Position numbers and translations under genes: made by a program. Below the pieces are notes generated by a model. The model was not told where the DNA came from, made no database searches, and saw nothing but the letters and a program-made list of their open reading frames with translations. From contig NZ_JAHSTY010000001.1 of NCBI RefSeq assembly GCF_019145355.1, positions 3,547,433 through 3,611,432 of the forward strand: DNA of 64,000 nt. Reading direction: 5' to 3'. Each line of letters opens with the position of its first letter. Within the stretch, counting starts at the first letter, position 1. Shown here piece by piece: positions 53,970 through 64,000 of the stretch. This stretch comes from Pseudomonas azadiae. Lineage in GTDB: Bacteria > Pseudomonadota > Gammaproteobacteria > Pseudomonadales > Pseudomonadaceae.

Positions 53970-56741
53970 TCAGGAAGGGGCGTGTTCCAGCTTCTGCTGA
54001 CGCTGCGCCACCCAGAATTCCACCAGTTCACGCAGCTGCGACAACTCCACCGGCTTGGCCATGTGCCCGTCCATCCCGGCTTGTCGTGCCCGCTCCTTGT
54101 GTTCCGACAGGATATGCGCCGTCAGCGCCACCACCGGCGTGCGGATGCGCTGGTGGCTGACTTCCCAGGCGCGCAGTTGTTGCGTGGCCGAGAAGCCATC
54201 GAGGATCGGCATTTCGCAGTCCATCAACACCAGGTCATAGCGCTGGGCCTTCATTGCTTCCAACGCTTCTTCGCCATTGCTGGCGGTGTCCGGGTCGAGG
54301 TTGAGTTTGCCGAGCATGCCGCGGATCACTTTGGTGGAAATGCTGTTGTCTTCGGCCACCAGGATGCGGAAATCGCTGGGTACGGTGACGGCTGTCGGTG
54401 CGCCGGGCACCGCGCGAGGCGTTACGTTGCCCTTGCTGCGCTGGGTCAGTTCGTCGGCCAGGGTGGTCTTGAGCGTGTACCCGGCCACGGGTTTGGCGAG
54501 GATGCGCTTGATCCCGCAGTTGCGCGCGATGATCTTGCTGGGGGCATTGCTGATGCCGGTGAGCATGATCAGCAGGATATCGTGGTTCAGGCTCGGGTCT
54601 TCTTTGATCTTCGCCGCCAGCTGCATGCCGGTCATCCCGGGCATGTTCTGGTCCAGCAGCACCACGTCGAAGTAATCACGCAAGTGCGCCTTGGTGCGCA
54701 GCAGCGCCAGGGCTTCCTTGCCGGACGGCACGGCGCTGACGTTAAGGCCCCAGGCCGAGCATTGCTGCACCAGGACTTTGCGGCAGGTGTCGTTGTCGTC
54801 CACCACCAGCACCCGAGCGCCTTTGAGCGGGCCGTCGAGGTCGGAGGTCGGGTGCTCCAGGCGTTCCGGGTCCAGCGGCAGGGTCAGCCACAGGGTGCTG
54901 CCCTGATGGCTGCCGCTCTTGATCCCGAATTCGCCGTTCATCAACAGGATCAACTGGCGGGCGATGACCAGACCCAGGTGGCCGTTCAAGCGGGTGGCCG
55001 AGAAGAAATTCTTACTGTGCAGTTCGCTGTGCAGCAGGGCGTCGCGTTCGGCCGCTTCCATCGGCACGCCGCTGTCTTGTACGGCAATGCGCAGGCGTGG
55101 CTGGGTGCTGCGATCGTCCAGGGCGACCACGATCAGCACTTCGCCTTCATCGGTTTTTTGCAGAGCGTTCTCCAGCAGGCTCAACATGGCCTGGCGCAGG
55201 CGCGTCGGGTCGCCGCTGATCACGCGCGGCACCTGGGGCTGGATAAAGCTGATCAGTTCGACGTTCTGCTGTTCGGCCTTGGCGCGGAAGATACTCAGGC
55301 AGTCCTCGATCAGCGCATTGAGGTCGAACTGCACGTCATCCAACTCGATCTGGCCGGATTCCAGCTTGGAGATATCGAGGATTTCGTTGATCAGGGTAAG
55401 CAACTCATTACCCGCGCTGTGGATGGTCTGCACGTAGTCGCGCTGTTTCACTGACAGCGGGGTGCCCAGCAGCAGCTCGGTCATGCCCAGCACACCATTC
55501 ATGGGCGTGCGGATCTCGTGGCTGATCTTGGCCAGGAACTCGGCCTTGGCGGCGATCTCGGCATTGCTCGCCGCCAGGTCGCGGCTGAGGCTGAAACGCG
55601 CCTCGACCAGCGCCCGTTGGCGCTCGCCCAGCGCCAGGCTCATCAACAGGCCGCTGAGGCAGATAAACGCCAGCAGCGTGACGATCAGGCCCTGGGGCGA
55701 CACCATTGTCAGGCCCAGCAACGCCGGCAGGATGATCAGCGTACCGATGTTGAACACCACCATCGCCGCCACGAACAGACGGGCCGGGCGGTAGCCCTGC
55801 TGCCAGTGATAGGCCGAGACAAACAGCATGCTCAAGCCGGCCAGGGCCACCAGGACGTAGGTGATGATGTTCAGGGGCAGGGTATTGACGAACAACAGCA
55901 GCAAGCCGCACAACACGATGAACAGGATGTCGGCCATCAACAGCTTGTTCAGGGGATGCGGCCCCAGGGGCATGAAGAAGCGGTAGGCAAACATCAGCCC
56001 GCACGGCGCGGTCAGCAGCAGCGCCAGGTAGGCGCCCGGGGTCTGGACCGCGTGCCAGTTCGGCAGCCACGGGCCCACCAGGTTCAGCAGCAGCGCCAGG
56101 CTGAGCATCAACAACACTTCGCAGGCCGCCAACCACAGGCTGCTGCGCGAACGGTGATAGGCGAAGCGGGTGAGGTTGTGCAGGATCAGCATCAGCAGGC
56201 AACCGAACAGCAGCCCGTAGATCAGCGTCTGGGTCTGGTCGGCCGCGGCGAGCACGGCCGGTTCCAGGGTGATGTAAGGGCGCAGTTCGTGTTCCGAGAC
56301 CAGGCGCAGGTAGACGTCGAGTGGCTTCTGGCTCTGGGGCATCGGCAGCATGAAGTCGCTGCTGGGCAGTGGTCGTTCAGCCTGCGGTTGGCGTGTGCCG
56401 GTGCTCTGTTGTTCCACCAGGGTATCGCCGTCCAGTACATAGAGGCTCAGGTGCGACAGATCCGGGGCGAATATCCGCAGCACTTGCTCGTGCTTGCCGG
56501 GTTGAAGCTTGAAACGTACCCACAACGCGCCATCCGGCGTCGCTGCGGTAATGCGGTCCAGTTCGGTGGGGCTGAATTGATTGGTGTAGCGCGAGGAGCG
56601 GATGTCGCTCAGTTGCAGGTCAGCCTGTTCATCGAGCAATACTGCCCAGCCACTGCCTTGCGCCGCGGCCTGGGCCGGGAGCAAACAGAGCAGTGTCAGC
56701 AGGCTGACAGTAAAACCTATGGCGATCCTGAGCCAGCGCAC
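53970..56741 (-). CDS. retS: Hybrid sensor kinase RetS
   Basis: The product has 923 residues. After a signal-like start it has a periplasmic 7TMR-DISMED2 domain (about 30-175), seven membrane helices (180-385), a HisKA domain with His408 (ISHEIRTP), a HATPase domain, and two receiver domains with Asp697 (LLDQNMPG) and Asp841 (LMDCEMPI). This layout and the neighbouring purD match P. aeruginosa retS. RetS binds GacS and lowers GacA-driven rsmY/rsmZ expression, favouring acute-type behaviour over biofilm and type VI secretion. The kinase N-box (LLENALQKT) and DxG (QDSGVPM) are present. Confidence 0.9.
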   Translation of the reverse strand: MRWLRIAIGFTVSLLTLLCLLPAQAAAQGSGWAVLLDEQADLQLSDIRSSRYTNQFSPTELDRITAATPDGALWVRFKLQPGKHEQVLRIFAPDLSHLSLYVLDGDTLVEQQSTGTRQPQAERPLPSSDFMLPMPQSQKPLDVYLRLVSEHELRPYITLEPAVLAAADQTQTLIYGLLFGCLLMLILHNLTRFAYHRSRSSLWLAACEVLLMLSLALLLNLVGPWLPNWHAVQTPGAYLALLLTAPCGLMFAYRFFMPLGPHPLNKLLMADILFIVLCGLLLLFVNTLPLNIITYVLVALAGLSMLFVSAYHWQQGYRPARLFVAAMVVFNIGTLIILPALLGLTMVSPQGLIVTLLAFICLSGLLMSLALGERQRALVEARFSLSRDLAASNAEIAAKAEFLAKISHEIRTPMNGVLGMTELLLGTPLSVKQRDYVQTIHSAGNELLTLINEILDISKLESGQIELDDVQFDLNALIEDCLSIFRAKAEQQNVELISFIQPQVPRVISGDPTRLRQAMLSLLENALQKTDEGEVLIVVALDDRSTQPRLRIAVQDSGVPMEAAERDALLHSELHSKNFFSATRLNGHLGLVIARQLILLMNGEFGIKSGSHQGSTLWLTLPLDPERLEHPTSDLDGPLKGARVLVVDDNDTCRKVLVQQCSAWGLNVSAVPSGKEALALLRTKAHLRDYFDVVLLDQNMPGMTGMQLAAKIKEDPSLNHDILLIMLTGISNAPSKIIARNCGIKRILAKPVAGYTLKTTLADELTQRSKGNVTPRAVPGAPTAVTVPSDFRILVAEDNSISTKVIRGMLGKLNLDPDTASNGEEALEAMKAQRYDLVLMDCEMPILDGFSATQQLRAWEVSHQRIRTPVVALTAHILSEHKERARQAGMDGHMAKPVELSQLRELVEFWVAQRQQKLEHAPS

Positions 56742-56854
56742 GGCGAAATCCCTTCGTAGGTTGATGCACGCGTTAACTATGCGCGGGGAGGCCTGTATAC
56801 GGCAAGGGCCATGGGCCCCTGCCTGGCCGAACGGATAGCACTGACGTCGGCGGA

Positions 56855-58147
56855 TCAGCTGTTTTCGCCACGCTCACGGGCAATGGCCCGATAGCCGATG
56901 TCCTTGCGGTAGAAGCAGCCCTGCCAATCGATCTTCGAGGCCAGTTCGTACGCCTGTTGCTGCGCGGCGTCGACACTGGCACCCATGGCGGTGGCGCACA
57001 ACACACGGCCACCGGCGGTCACGACCTGGCCATCCTCGAGCGCGGTGCCCGCGTGGAACACCTTGCCTTCCAGCTTGGCGGCGGCGTCGAGGCCTTCAAT
57101 GACGTCACCCTTGGCGTAGTCGGCAGGGTAGCCACCGGCGGCCAGCACAATGCCGACGCTCGGACGTGGATCCCACTGCGCTTCAACCTTGTCCAGGGCC
57201 TGGGCCAGCGCGGCTTCCACCAACAGCACCAGGCTCGATTGCAGGCGCAGCATCACCGGTTGGGTTTCCGGGTCGCCGAAGCGGCAGTTGAACTCGATTA
57301 CCTTAGGGTTACCGGCTTTGTCGATCATCAGGCCAGCGTACAGGAAACCGGTGTACACATTGCCTTCATCGGCCATGCCACGCACGGTCGGCCAGATCAC
57401 CAGGTCCATCACGCGCTGGTGCACCTCGCTGGTGACCACCGGGGCCGGGGAGTAGGCACCCATGCCGCCGGTATTGGGGCCGGTGTCGCCGTCGCCGACG
57501 CGTTTGTGGTCCTGGCTGGTGGCCATCGGCAAGACGTTCTTGCCGTCGACCATCACGATAAAGCTGGCTTCTTCGCCGTCGAGGAATTCCTCGATCACCA
57601 CGCGCGAACCGGCGTCACCAAATGCGTTGCCGGCGAGCATGTCGCGCACGGCATCTTCGGCTTCCTGCAGGGTCATCGCCACGATCACGCCTTTGCCGGC
57701 GGCCAGGCCGTCGGCCTTGATCACGATCGGCGCGCCTTTTTCACGCAGGTAAGCCAGGGCCGGCTCGATCTCGGTGAAGTTCTGGTAGTCGGCGGTCGGG
57801 ATCTTGTGGCGCGCCAGGAAATCCTTGGTAAATGCCTTGGAGCCTTCCAGCTGAGCAGCACCGGCGGTGGGGCCGAAGCAGTCCAGGCCACGGCTGCGGA
57901 ACAGGTCGACCACACCGGCAACCAACGGGACTTCCGGACCGACGATGGTCAGGGAGACATTCTTTTCGGCGAAATCGGCCAACTGCTTGAGCGCCAGTAC
58001 GTCGATGGCAACGTTCTCGCACTTGGCTTCAGTGGCGGTACCGGCGTTGCCGGGGGCGACGAAGACTTTCTGGACGCGCGGGTCCTGGGCAACTTTCCAG
58101 GCCAGAGCGTGTTCACGGCCACCGCTGCCAATGATCAAAACATTCAT
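56855..58147 (-). CDS. purD: Phosphoribosylamine-glycine ligase
   Basis: The product has 430 residues from ATG 58147. It starts MNVLIIGSGGREHALAWK and has the ATP-grasp patterns IVIKADGLAAGKGVIVA near 140 and EFNCRFGDPETQPVM near 290. It makes GAR from phosphoribosylamine, glycine and ATP. It follows purH by 168 bases with a REP pair in between. Confidence 0.97.
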   Translation of the reverse strand: MNVLIIGSGGREHALAWKVAQDPRVQKVFVAPGNAGTATEAKCENVAIDVLALKQLADFAEKNVSLTIVGPEVPLVAGVVDLFRSRGLDCFGPTAGAAQLEGSKAFTKDFLARHKIPTADYQNFTEIEPALAYLREKGAPIVIKADGLAAGKGVIVAMTLQEAEDAVRDMLAGNAFGDAGSRVVIEEFLDGEEASFIVMVDGKNVLPMATSQDHKRVGDGDTGPNTGGMGAYSPAPVVTSEVHQRVMDLVIWPTVRGMADEGNVYTGFLYAGLMIDKAGNPKVIEFNCRFGDPETQPVMLRLQSSLVLLVEAALAQALDKVEAQWDPRPSVGIVLAAGGYPADYAKGDVIEGLDAAAKLEGKVFHAGTALEDGQVVTAGGRVLCATAMGASVDAAQQQAYELASKIDWQGCFYRKDIGYRAIARERGENS

Positions 58148-58198
58148 TTCAAAAACCTCGGATGACGCAATTCTTGGAAACACTGCAGGCTGCTTTTT

Positions 58199-58285
58199 TG
58201 TGGGAGCTGGCTTGCCTGCGATGCTGGCGCCTCGGTGTATCTGGTGCACCGAGGTGATGCTATCGCAGGCAAGCCAGCTCCCACA
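58199..58285. repeat. REP pair between purH and purD
   Basis: Inverted arms TGTGGGAGCTGGCTTGCCTG and CAGGCAAGCCAGCTCCCACA surround an inner stem CCTCGGTG/CACCGAGG. Confidence 0.85.
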
Positions 58286-58315
58286 TAAAGCCAGCGCCCA
58301 TCAGGCCATGTTGGA

Positions 58316-59923
58316 TCAGTGGCGGAAGTGGCGCATGCCGGTAAAGACCATGGCGATGCCAGCTTCATCGGCGGCGGCGATGACTTCAGCATCACGCATC
58401 GAACCACCCGGCTGGATCACGGCGGTCACGCCAGCTTTCGCGGCGTTGTCCAGGCCATCGCGGAACGGGAAGAACGCATCGGATGCCATCACCGAACCCA
58501 CCACCTGCAAGCCGGCGTGTTCAGCCTTGATCGCGGCGATACGCGCCGAGTTCACGCGGCTCATCTGGCCGGCGCCGACGCCGATGGTCTGGCGGTTCTT
58601 GGCGTAGACGATGGCATTGGATTTGACGTACTTGGCCACTTTCCAGGCGAAGATCAGGTCGTTGATCTCTTGCTCGGTCGGGGCGCGCTGGGTCACGACT
58701 TTCAGGTCATCGCTGCCGATCATGCCGGTGTCGCGGCTCTGTACCAGCAAGCCGCCGTTGACGCGCTTGTAGTCCCAGGCAGCCGCACGGTCGGCCGACC
58801 ACTCGCCGCAGGCCAGCAGGCGCACATTGGCTTTGGCGGCGACGATGGCACGCGCCTCTTCGCTGACGCTTGGCGCGATGATCACTTCGACGAACTGACG
58901 CTCGACGATCGCCTTGGCGGTCTCGGCATCCAGTTCACGGTTGAAGGCGATGATGCCGCCAAAGGCCGATTCGGTATCGGTCGCGTAGGCCAATTCGTAC
59001 GCCTGGCGGATACCGCCTTCTGCGTCCGGGCTCACGGCCACGCCGCATGGGTTGGCGTGCTTGACGATAACGCAGGCCGGCTTGACGAAGCTCTTCACGC
59101 ATTCCAGCGCGGCGTCGGTGTCGGCCACGTTGTTGTAGGACAGTTCTTTGCCTTGCAGTTGGGTCGCGGTGGCGATGCCGACTTCGGCCGGTTTTGCCTC
59201 AACGTAGAACGCCGCGCTCTGGTGCGGGTTCTCGCCGTAGCGCATTTCCTGGGCCTTGATGAACTGGCTGTTGAAGGTGCGCGGGAACTGGCTGCGGCCT
59301 TCGGTGGAGAGGGTTTCGGCGGCCTGGTTCACGGTGCCCAGGTAGTTGGCGATCATGCCGTCGTAGGCGGCGGTGTGTTCGAACGCCTTGAGCATCAGGT
59401 CGAAACGCTGGGCGTAGGTCAAACCACCGGCTTTCAGGCTTTCGAGCACTTGGGCGTAATCACTGGCGTTGACCACGATGGCCACGTCCTTATGATTCTT
59501 GGCGGCCGAGCGAACCATGGTCGGGCCGCCGATATCAATGTTTTCGATCGCGGTCGGCAGGTCGCAGCCTGGCTTGTTGATGGTGGCTTCAAACGGGTAG
59601 AGGTTGACCGCCACCAGGTCGATCGGCTTGATGCCGTGCTCGGTCATGATCGCGTCGTCGATACCGCGACGGCCGAGGATGCCGCCGTGGATTTTCGGGT
59701 GCAGGGTCTTGACCCGACCGTCCATCATTTCTGCGAAACCGGTGTAGTCCGCCACTTCCACTGCGGCCACGCCGTTGTCCTGCAGCAGTTTGAAGGTCCC
59801 GCCCGTGGAGAGGATTTCCACGCCCAGGGCTTCCAGCTCCCGGGCGAATTCGAGGATCCCGGTCTTGTCGGAAACACTGATCAAGGCGCGGCGGATCGGC
59901 AGGCGGGTAGTCTGGTCGGTCAT
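58316..59923 (-). CDS. purH: Bifunctional AICAR formyltransferase/IMP cyclohydrolase
   Basis: The product has 535 residues from ATG 59923. The N-terminal IMP cyclohydrolase domain begins [16 protein letters not shown]. The C-terminal transformylase has [11 protein letters not shown] near 268 and [10 protein letters not shown] near the end. It catalyses the last two steps to IMP. A terminator lies just upstream of its leader. Confidence 0.97.
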   Translation of the reverse strand: MTDQTTRLPIRRALISVSDKTGILEFARELEALGVEILSTGGTFKLLQDNGVAAVEVADYTGFAEMMDGRVKTLHPKIHGGILGRRGIDDAIMTEHGIKPIDLVAVNLYPFEATINKPGCDLPTAIENIDIGGPTMVRSAAKNHKDVAIVVNASDYAQVLESLKAGGLTYAQRFDLMLKAFEHTAAYDGMIANYLGTVNQAAETLSTEGRSQFPRTFNSQFIKAQEMRYGENPHQSAAFYVEAKPAEVGIATATQLQGKELSYNNVADTDAALECVKSFVKPACVIVKHANPCGVAVSPDAEGGIRQAYELAYATDTESAFGGIIAFNRELDAETAKAIVERQFVEVIIAPSVSEEARAIVAAKANVRLLACGEWSADRAAAWDYKRVNGGLLVQSRDTGMIGSDDLKVVTQRAPTEQEINDLIFAWKVAKYVKSNAIVYAKNRQTIGVGAGQMSRVNSARIAAIKAEHAGLQVVGSVMASDAFFPFRDGLDNAAKAGVTAVIQPGGSMRDAEVIAAADEAGIAMVFTGMRHFRH

Positions 59924-59954
59924 TTCAATTTCCATCAAAAGCTAAGGAGTCAGC

Positions 59955-59987
59955 AAAAAAGGCGACCGTTTTTACGCGGGCGCCTTT
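59955..59987 (-). terminator. Rho-independent terminator after fis
   Basis: AAAGGCG and CGCCTTT form the stem, and on the minus strand the T run follows. It ends dusB-fis and precedes purH by about 32 bases, so purH has its own promoter. Confidence 0.85.
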
Positions 59988-60004
59988 CTGGTTTGATTGA
60001 ATGC

Positions 60005-60325
60005 TTACAGCAAATCGTATTGCTTGAGCTTTTTGCGCAAGGTGCCACGGTTGAGGCCCAGCAGCTCACTGGCTTTGGTCTGGTTGCCCTTGACGTAGTT
60101 CATCACGCTTTCGAGCAAGGGCGCCTCGACTTCGGAGAGCACCAGGTTGTACACGTCCGTGACGGAAGCGCCCTCGAGGTGGGCGAAATAATTGTGCAGC
60201 GCCTTCTCGACACTCCCGCGAAGGGTCTGGCCTTCTTCGCTCGGCGTGTTGAGGTGCTGTTTCAAATTGACGTTGTCGCTCACGGGCGTCGTTCCACTCA
60301 CTAAAGTCTCGGTCATCATCGTCAT
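60005..60325 (-). CDS. fis: DNA-binding protein Fis
   Basis: The product has 106 residues. The C-terminal helix-turn-helix (about 80-100; [24 protein letters not shown]) is invariant in Fis. Two nearby starts (60325, 60319) are possible; 60325 overlaps the dusB stop. Fis bends DNA and boosts rRNA and other growth-linked promoters. It is the second gene after dusB, the conserved enterobacterial and pseudomonad arrangement. Confidence 0.96.
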   Translation of the reverse strand: MTMMTETLVSGTTPVSDNVNLKQHLNTPSEEGQTLRGSVEKALHNYFAHLEGASVTDVYNLVLSEVEAPLLESVMNYVKGNQTKASELLGLNRGTLRKKLKQYDLL

Positions 60326-61335
60326 GCGGCCACCCCTTTTCCGTCCCCTGGTCCCAGGCTCTTGTCTCGTTCGGCAAAGAACTCACGAACGGCGGTGACC
60401 TGTGCTTGCGTTTCATCCAAACGATTGAACCCGGCGCGAAACTCCCTGGCGCCCGGCAGCGTTGCCAGATACCAACCCACATGCTTGCGAGCAATGCGCA
60501 CGCCCATCACCTCTCCATAGAAGGTGTGCAGCGCAGCCAGATGCTCTAGCAGAATACGTTCCACCTCGACCAGCTCCGGCGCAGGCAACACTTGGCCAGT
60601 ACGCAGGAAATGCTCGATCTCACGAAAAATCCACGGTCGCCCTTGAGCGGCCCGGCCAATCAACAAGCCATCTGCACCGGTTGCTTCCAGCACACGCCGG
60701 GCTTTCTGGGCTGAATCGATGTCGCCATTGGCAAAGACCGGCATCGACACTGCCTGCTTGATGGCGGCAATGGTGTCGTACTCGGCCTCGCCGGTGTAAA
60801 GATCGGCGCGGGTGCGGCCGTGCACCGCAAGCGCTGTAATACCTGCCTGTTCGGCGATCTTCGCCACCGTCAGGCCGTTCTTGTTGTCCCGGTCCCATCC
60901 GGTACGAATCTTCAGGGTGACCGGCACATCCACAGCGGCGACAACGGCCTGCAGGATCTCGGCAACCAACTGCTCATCTTTCAACAGCGCGGAACCGGCG
61001 GCCTTATTGCAGACCTTCTTGGCCGGGCAGCCCATGTTGATGTCGATGATCTGCGCCCCCAACTCCACGTTGGCCCGGGCCGCCTCCGCCAGCATTTGCG
61101 CATCTCCACCGGCGATCTGTACCGAGCGAGGCTCGGGATCACCTTCGTGGATCATGCGCATCCGCGATTTGCGGGTGTTCCACAAGCTCATGTCGCTGGT
61201 GACCATTTCCGAGACTACAAGACCCGCGCCCAAACGTTTGCACAGCTGACGAAAGGGCTGGTCGGTGACCCCCGCCATCGGGGCGAGGATCAAGCCATTG
61301 TGCAATGTGTATGGGCCGATGCGTACCGCCGACAT
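60322..61335 (-). CDS. dusB: tRNA-dihydrouridine synthase DusB
   Basis: The product has 337 residues. It begins [24 protein letters not shown] (FMN-barrel start) and carries the catalytic-Cys segment [19 protein letters not shown] near 98. DusB reduces uridine at tRNA position 17 using FMN and NADPH. It overlaps fis by 4 bases. Confidence 0.95.
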   Translation of the reverse strand: MSAVRIGPYTLHNGLILAPMAGVTDQPFRQLCKRLGAGLVVSEMVTSDMSLWNTRKSRMRMIHEGDPEPRSVQIAGGDAQMLAEAARANVELGAQIIDINMGCPAKKVCNKAAGSALLKDEQLVAEILQAVVAAVDVPVTLKIRTGWDRDNKNGLTVAKIAEQAGITALAVHGRTRADLYTGEAEYDTIAAIKQAVSMPVFANGDIDSAQKARRVLEATGADGLLIGRAAQGRPWIFREIEHFLRTGQVLPAPELVEVERILLEHLAALHTFYGEVMGVRIARKHVGWYLATLPGAREFRAGFNRLDETQAQVTAVREFFAERDKSLGPGDGKGVAA

Positions 61336-61519
61336 AGGACTTCCCTGTTGTGGGGCCGGATCATTAGAGTTCGAAAAAGGGTTGGCATGATACCCGCTCT
61401 CGATGACTGGATAAAGGCTGAATTGGATAAAATCTGAACAGTTATTTCTTTATCGCCAGCGGTTTGGTTGCGCAGGGCAAGTCAATAACCTGCCGTCAAA
61501 CCTCAGTGCATCAAGCGCT
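61336..61519. promoter_or_regulatory. Promoter region of dusB-fis
   Basis: About 184 bases separate dusB from the zinc-ribbon gene. On the minus strand, TATCAT preceded by GGG and by TTTATC at about 17 bases is a plausible -10/-35 pair some 55 bases upstream of dusB. No terminator for the zinc-ribbon gene was recognised. Confidence 0.4.
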
Positions 61520-62734
61520 TCACTCGGGTGAGTGGAAGCTCAGGCTGTAATTCACAGCTTTGTTGCCTGGGTCGAGGATATCCAGGGAAATATGGATCGG
61601 TACCTGCGATGGCATTTCGCTTACGCCGGCCAGTTCGCCGCTGAGGTATTCGCCGGGTTTGAAGCGGCGACTGGCGATCAGGCCGCCGTTCAGGTCGGCA
61701 AAGCGCAGCTCCAGCAGCGGGAAGGGCTGGGAGAAGGTCGCGCGGTTATAGAGGATCGCGTCCACCACCAGCGCCCCGGCGAAATCCGGATGGCTGCGCA
61801 CCACCAGGTTGCTGCTCTTGATATGGGCGATATCGACCCGCGACGGCACGGTGCAGCCCAGCGTAGGGCACAATTGCTGGAACCATGGGCGATACGCGTC
61901 CTGGCGGGCCAGGTCGTCGAATTGATAGGCGATGTACTGGGCGGCGAGGCCGGCGGCGGCAATCAGTACCAGCAACAGCCAGACCAGGCGACGGCCAAGG
62001 CCGGCCGGACGCTTTTGCGTATAGAGGTGCAGCGGATCGTCTTCGAGGTCTTGCAGCAAGTCGTCGTGCACGCCCGCTTCGGCGCGCGGGCGCTTGCGAC
62101 GGGGCTTGGGGCGTTCTTCGGGCTCGACGTCATCCGCTGATTGGGTCAGCGGCGTGAACGGCGGATCGATGTCGTCATCTTCTGGTGTTGAGCGCAAGGG
62201 CGGCTCATCATCGATATCGTCGGTGTGCAGCGACATGGACGGCTCAGTGCGTTGCCGGGTCGCAGCGACGCTCGTCGGTTCGGGCTCGTCTTGAGGGGCC
62301 TGGACGCGCTCTCCAGGCGGTTCGCTGAACAGGCTGGCGGCCCATTTTTCTTCTTCGGCCTTAACCGTGTCGCGGCTGGCGCTGAAGGATTCGTCCTGAT
62401 GGCGACGTTCTGCGCCGGCGGGCACCGTGTGCGGGATCTCGCGGCGTTCCAGCTTGGCGAGCTCTTCGTCCAGGTCCAGGTTGTCCAGGTCCAGTTCTTC
62501 GGCGGTCCACTGCTTCTGGCTGATTGCGCGCACCGGCTCAGGCGCCGCCTCGACCGGCACGCCCGGTTCGGGCGCAGGCGCTTGGCCGCGTTGCTGCAGC
62601 AACTGGCGCGCCGCATTGAACACTTGCAGGCACGAGCCGCAGCGAACCACGCCGCGAGCCACGCTCAATTGAGCGTGGTTGACGCGAAAGCGTGCTTGGC
62701 AATGCGGGCACTGGGTGACGAAACTGTCGGTCAT
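61520..62734 (-). CDS. Zinc-ribbon and DUF3426 domain membrane protein
   Basis: The product has 404 residues from ATG 62734. It starts with an MJ0042-type zinc ribbon (CPHCQARF at 8 and CGSC near 34), has a long acidic Pro/Glu-rich linker (about 60-235), one membrane helix (LLVLIAAAGLAAQYIAYQF near 245) and a DUF3426 C-terminal domain. The role is unknown. The same gene lies next to prmA and dusB in other pseudomonads. It may regulate or assemble membrane components. Confidence 0.87.
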   Translation of the reverse strand: MTDSFVTQCPHCQARFRVNHAQLSVARGVVRCGSCLQVFNAARQLLQQRGQAPAPEPGVPVEAAPEPVRAISQKQWTAEELDLDNLDLDEELAKLERREIPHTVPAGAERRHQDESFSASRDTVKAEEEKWAASLFSEPPGERVQAPQDEPEPTSVAATRQRTEPSMSLHTDDIDDEPPLRSTPEDDDIDPPFTPLTQSADDVEPEERPKPRRKRPRAEAGVHDDLLQDLEDDPLHLYTQKRPAGLGRRLVWLLLVLIAAAGLAAQYIAYQFDDLARQDAYRPWFQQLCPTLGCTVPSRVDIAHIKSSNLVVRSHPDFAGALVVDAILYNRATFSQPFPLLELRFADLNGGLIASRRFKPGEYLSGELAGVSEMPSQVPIHISLDILDPGNKAVNYSLSFHSPE

Positions 62735-62764
62735 GCGGCCATCCGATTCAGGCAAGCGCTCATT

Positions 62765-63643
62765 CTAGCGCCGACGACCGCTGATGCGTACCCAGCCATC
62801 ACGGTTGGCGATCGGGTCCAGCTCGAAATCCTGCGAATAGGCTGCGGCGACGTCTTCGCCCTGCTCGGCGAGGATGCCCGACAGCGCCAGGCGGCCGCCC
62901 GGCTTGACCAGGCTCGACAGTTGCGGCGCCAGGGACACGAGCGGACCGGCGAGGATATTGGCGACCAGGACGTCGGCCTGTACCTGAGGCAGCTGCTCGG
63001 GCAGGTAGAGTGGGAATTTGCTTTCAGGGATGTGGTTGCGCCCGGCATTATCGCGGGAAGCTTCCAGCGCCTGCACATCGATATCGGTGCCGACGGCTTC
63101 CTTGGCGCCCAGCAGCAGGGCGGCGATCGCCAGGATCCCCGAGCCGCAGCCGAAGTCCAGCACGTGGCTGTCGGTCAGGTCCTGGCCGTCCAGCCATTCC
63201 AGGCACAGTGCGGTGGTGGGGTGCGTGCCGGTGCCGAACGCCAGGCCCGGGTCCAGCAGCAGGTTGACGGCGTCAGGCTCCGGCGCCGCGTGCCAGCTGG
63301 GTACGATCCACAGGCGCTGGCCAAAACGCATCGGCTGGAAGTTGTCCATCCAGCTGCGTTCCCAGTCCTGATCTTCGATGACTTCGCTGTGATGCTCCGG
63401 CAGCGGGCCGCCGGTCAGCAATTGCATATGGGCCAGCACGGCGGCAGCATCGGTGCCGTCTTCGAACAGGGCCAGCAAATGGGTGTGGGACCACAGCGGC
63501 GTGGTGTTGAGTTCCGGCTCGAAGATCGGTTGGTCTTCGGCGTCCATGAAGGTAACCGAGACAGCGCCCACTTCGAGGAAAGCGTCTTCATAGGTTTCGG
63601 CTTGTTCTGGGCTGATGGCGAGACGGACTTGCAGCCAAGGCAT
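62765..63643 (-). CDS. prmA: Ribosomal protein L11 methyltransferase
   Basis: The product has 292 residues from ATG 63643, giving [11 protein letters not shown]. The SAM motif [21 protein letters not shown] is near 160-180, and [16 protein letters not shown] is near 135, as in PrmA. It trimethylates L11 in the ribosome. It lies 30 bases before the DUF3426 gene and is likely co-transcribed. Confidence 0.96.
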   Translation of the reverse strand: MPWLQVRLAISPEQAETYEDAFLEVGAVSVTFMDAEDQPIFEPELNTTPLWSHTHLLALFEDGTDAAAVLAHMQLLTGGPLPEHHSEVIEDQDWERSWMDNFQPMRFGQRLWIVPSWHAAPEPDAVNLLLDPGLAFGTGTHPTTALCLEWLDGQDLTDSHVLDFGCGSGILAIAALLLGAKEAVGTDIDVQALEASRDNAGRNHIPESKFPLYLPEQLPQVQADVLVANILAGPLVSLAPQLSSLVKPGGRLALSGILAEQGEDVAAAYSQDFELDPIANRDGWVRISGRRR

Positions 63644-64000
63644 GGCGGGCACCTTTGAAAAAATGAATGTGCGGCCCGTTGGGTCGCGAAAACGCGCAAG
63701 TTTACGCCAGCGGCGGGCAGAAGACGACACTACTGACTGTACTCGGTCCGAATGTGGGAGCTGGCTTGCCTGCGATGGCCATAGGTCTCTACACAATTTT
63801 TAGCGATCTGTGGAGAGACGGCGTTCGTGGCGGCCTTCGGGCCGACCAGGCTGTTGTTGTTGACCGTGTACATATCCGTTCTTTATGTAACGGCGGCTGG
63901 CGGTTCCGCTCTTACAGCGGGTCACTTTTTGAAGGACCGGAATGCCGGCCCAGCAAAAAGTAACCAAAAAGTCCTCGCCCCACCACTCGGTGCCTCGCCC
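63644..64000. repeat. Half REP followed by a long interspersed Pseudomonas repeat
   Basis: A single REP arm (63755-63779) runs into CATAGGTCTCTACACA, one base different from the 16-base palindrome arm at 29424. From about 63840 the sequence (GTGTACATATCCGTT..., TTCCGCTCTTACAGCGGGTC, AAAAAGTAACCAAAAAG, CCACCACTCGGTGCC) looks like an intergenic repeat I have seen in many pseudomonads. It runs off the right edge. No gene is seen. Confidence 0.6.

Noticed and set aside
58319..60304. 661-codon open frame antisense to purH
   Set aside because: purH and fis are unambiguous on the minus strand; this is a codon-usage shadow.

Overview
The window comes from a Pseudomonas chromosome, most likely of the P. 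fluorescens group. The evidence is GC-rich coding, many Pseudomonas-type REP palindromes (core GTGGGAGC.GGCTTGC) and a gene order recalling the P. aeruginosa PA4849-PA4913 neighbourhood: prmA, DUF3426 protein, dusB-fis, purH, purD, retS, urea transporter, ureDABC, bacterioferritin, desT, ureEFG and a branched-chain amino-acid ABC transporter. No tRNA, rRNA, phage, insertion sequence or CRISPR array was seen.

Layout. 1-6000: the tail of a flavin oxidoreductase, then a complete livKHMGF (braCDEFG) operon behind a perfect sigma-54 promoter. 6000-9030: a long non-coding stretch with DnaA-box-like 9-mers, an SDR dehydrogenase and an AGE-family isomerase. 9049-11440: urease accessory genes ureEFG plus a HupE/UreJ gene, with a sigma-54-like promoter. 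11700-20870: NlpC/P60 hydrolase, DesT, a small secreted repeat protein, AsmA, a ferritin-like protein, lipase, DMT exporter, PsiF, AI-2E-family transporter and a small membrane protein. 20900-24140: a small DUF3077/DUF6124-like gene with a structured leader, an Hsp70-like protein and CbpA. 24187-34481: one long minus-strand series, urtABCDE-ureD-ureA-GNAT-GNAT-ureB-ureC, behind a sigma-54-like promoter with an NtrC-like site. 34785-39329: a giant protein of seven tandem modules. 39326-44238: a copper-handling cluster (PepSY protein, OprC, two DUF2946 proteins, PCu(A)C chaperone). 44335-44928: a HigBA-like toxin-antitoxin pair. 45287-45679: a second small DUF3077/DUF6124-like gene with the same leader. 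45785-52090: cobalamin genes in two divergent arms. 52328-53700: an unknown protein and MarC. 53970-63643: retS, purD, purH, fis, dusB, a zinc-ribbon protein and prmA. The right edge enters a long interspersed Pseudomonas repeat.

How it fits together. The urea transporter, urease structural genes, urease accessory genes and branched-chain amino-acid transporter form a nitrogen-acquisition set, and the three operons carry sigma-54-type promoters with NtrC-like dyads upstream. The cobalamin arms, the OprC copper uptake cluster and the purine/Fis/RetS block are separate functional units.

The most unusual observations are: (i) a structured 5' leader shared by two small genes 24 kb apart, with compensatory base changes and the Shine-Dalgarno sequence in a hairpin; (ii) a 1,514-residue protein of seven degenerate modules in which only the first keeps a metalloprotease-like HxHP...SxxD signature; (iii) triply nested palindromes inside the urea transporter operon; and (iv) a cluster of DnaA-box-like sequences far from any recognisable origin genes.
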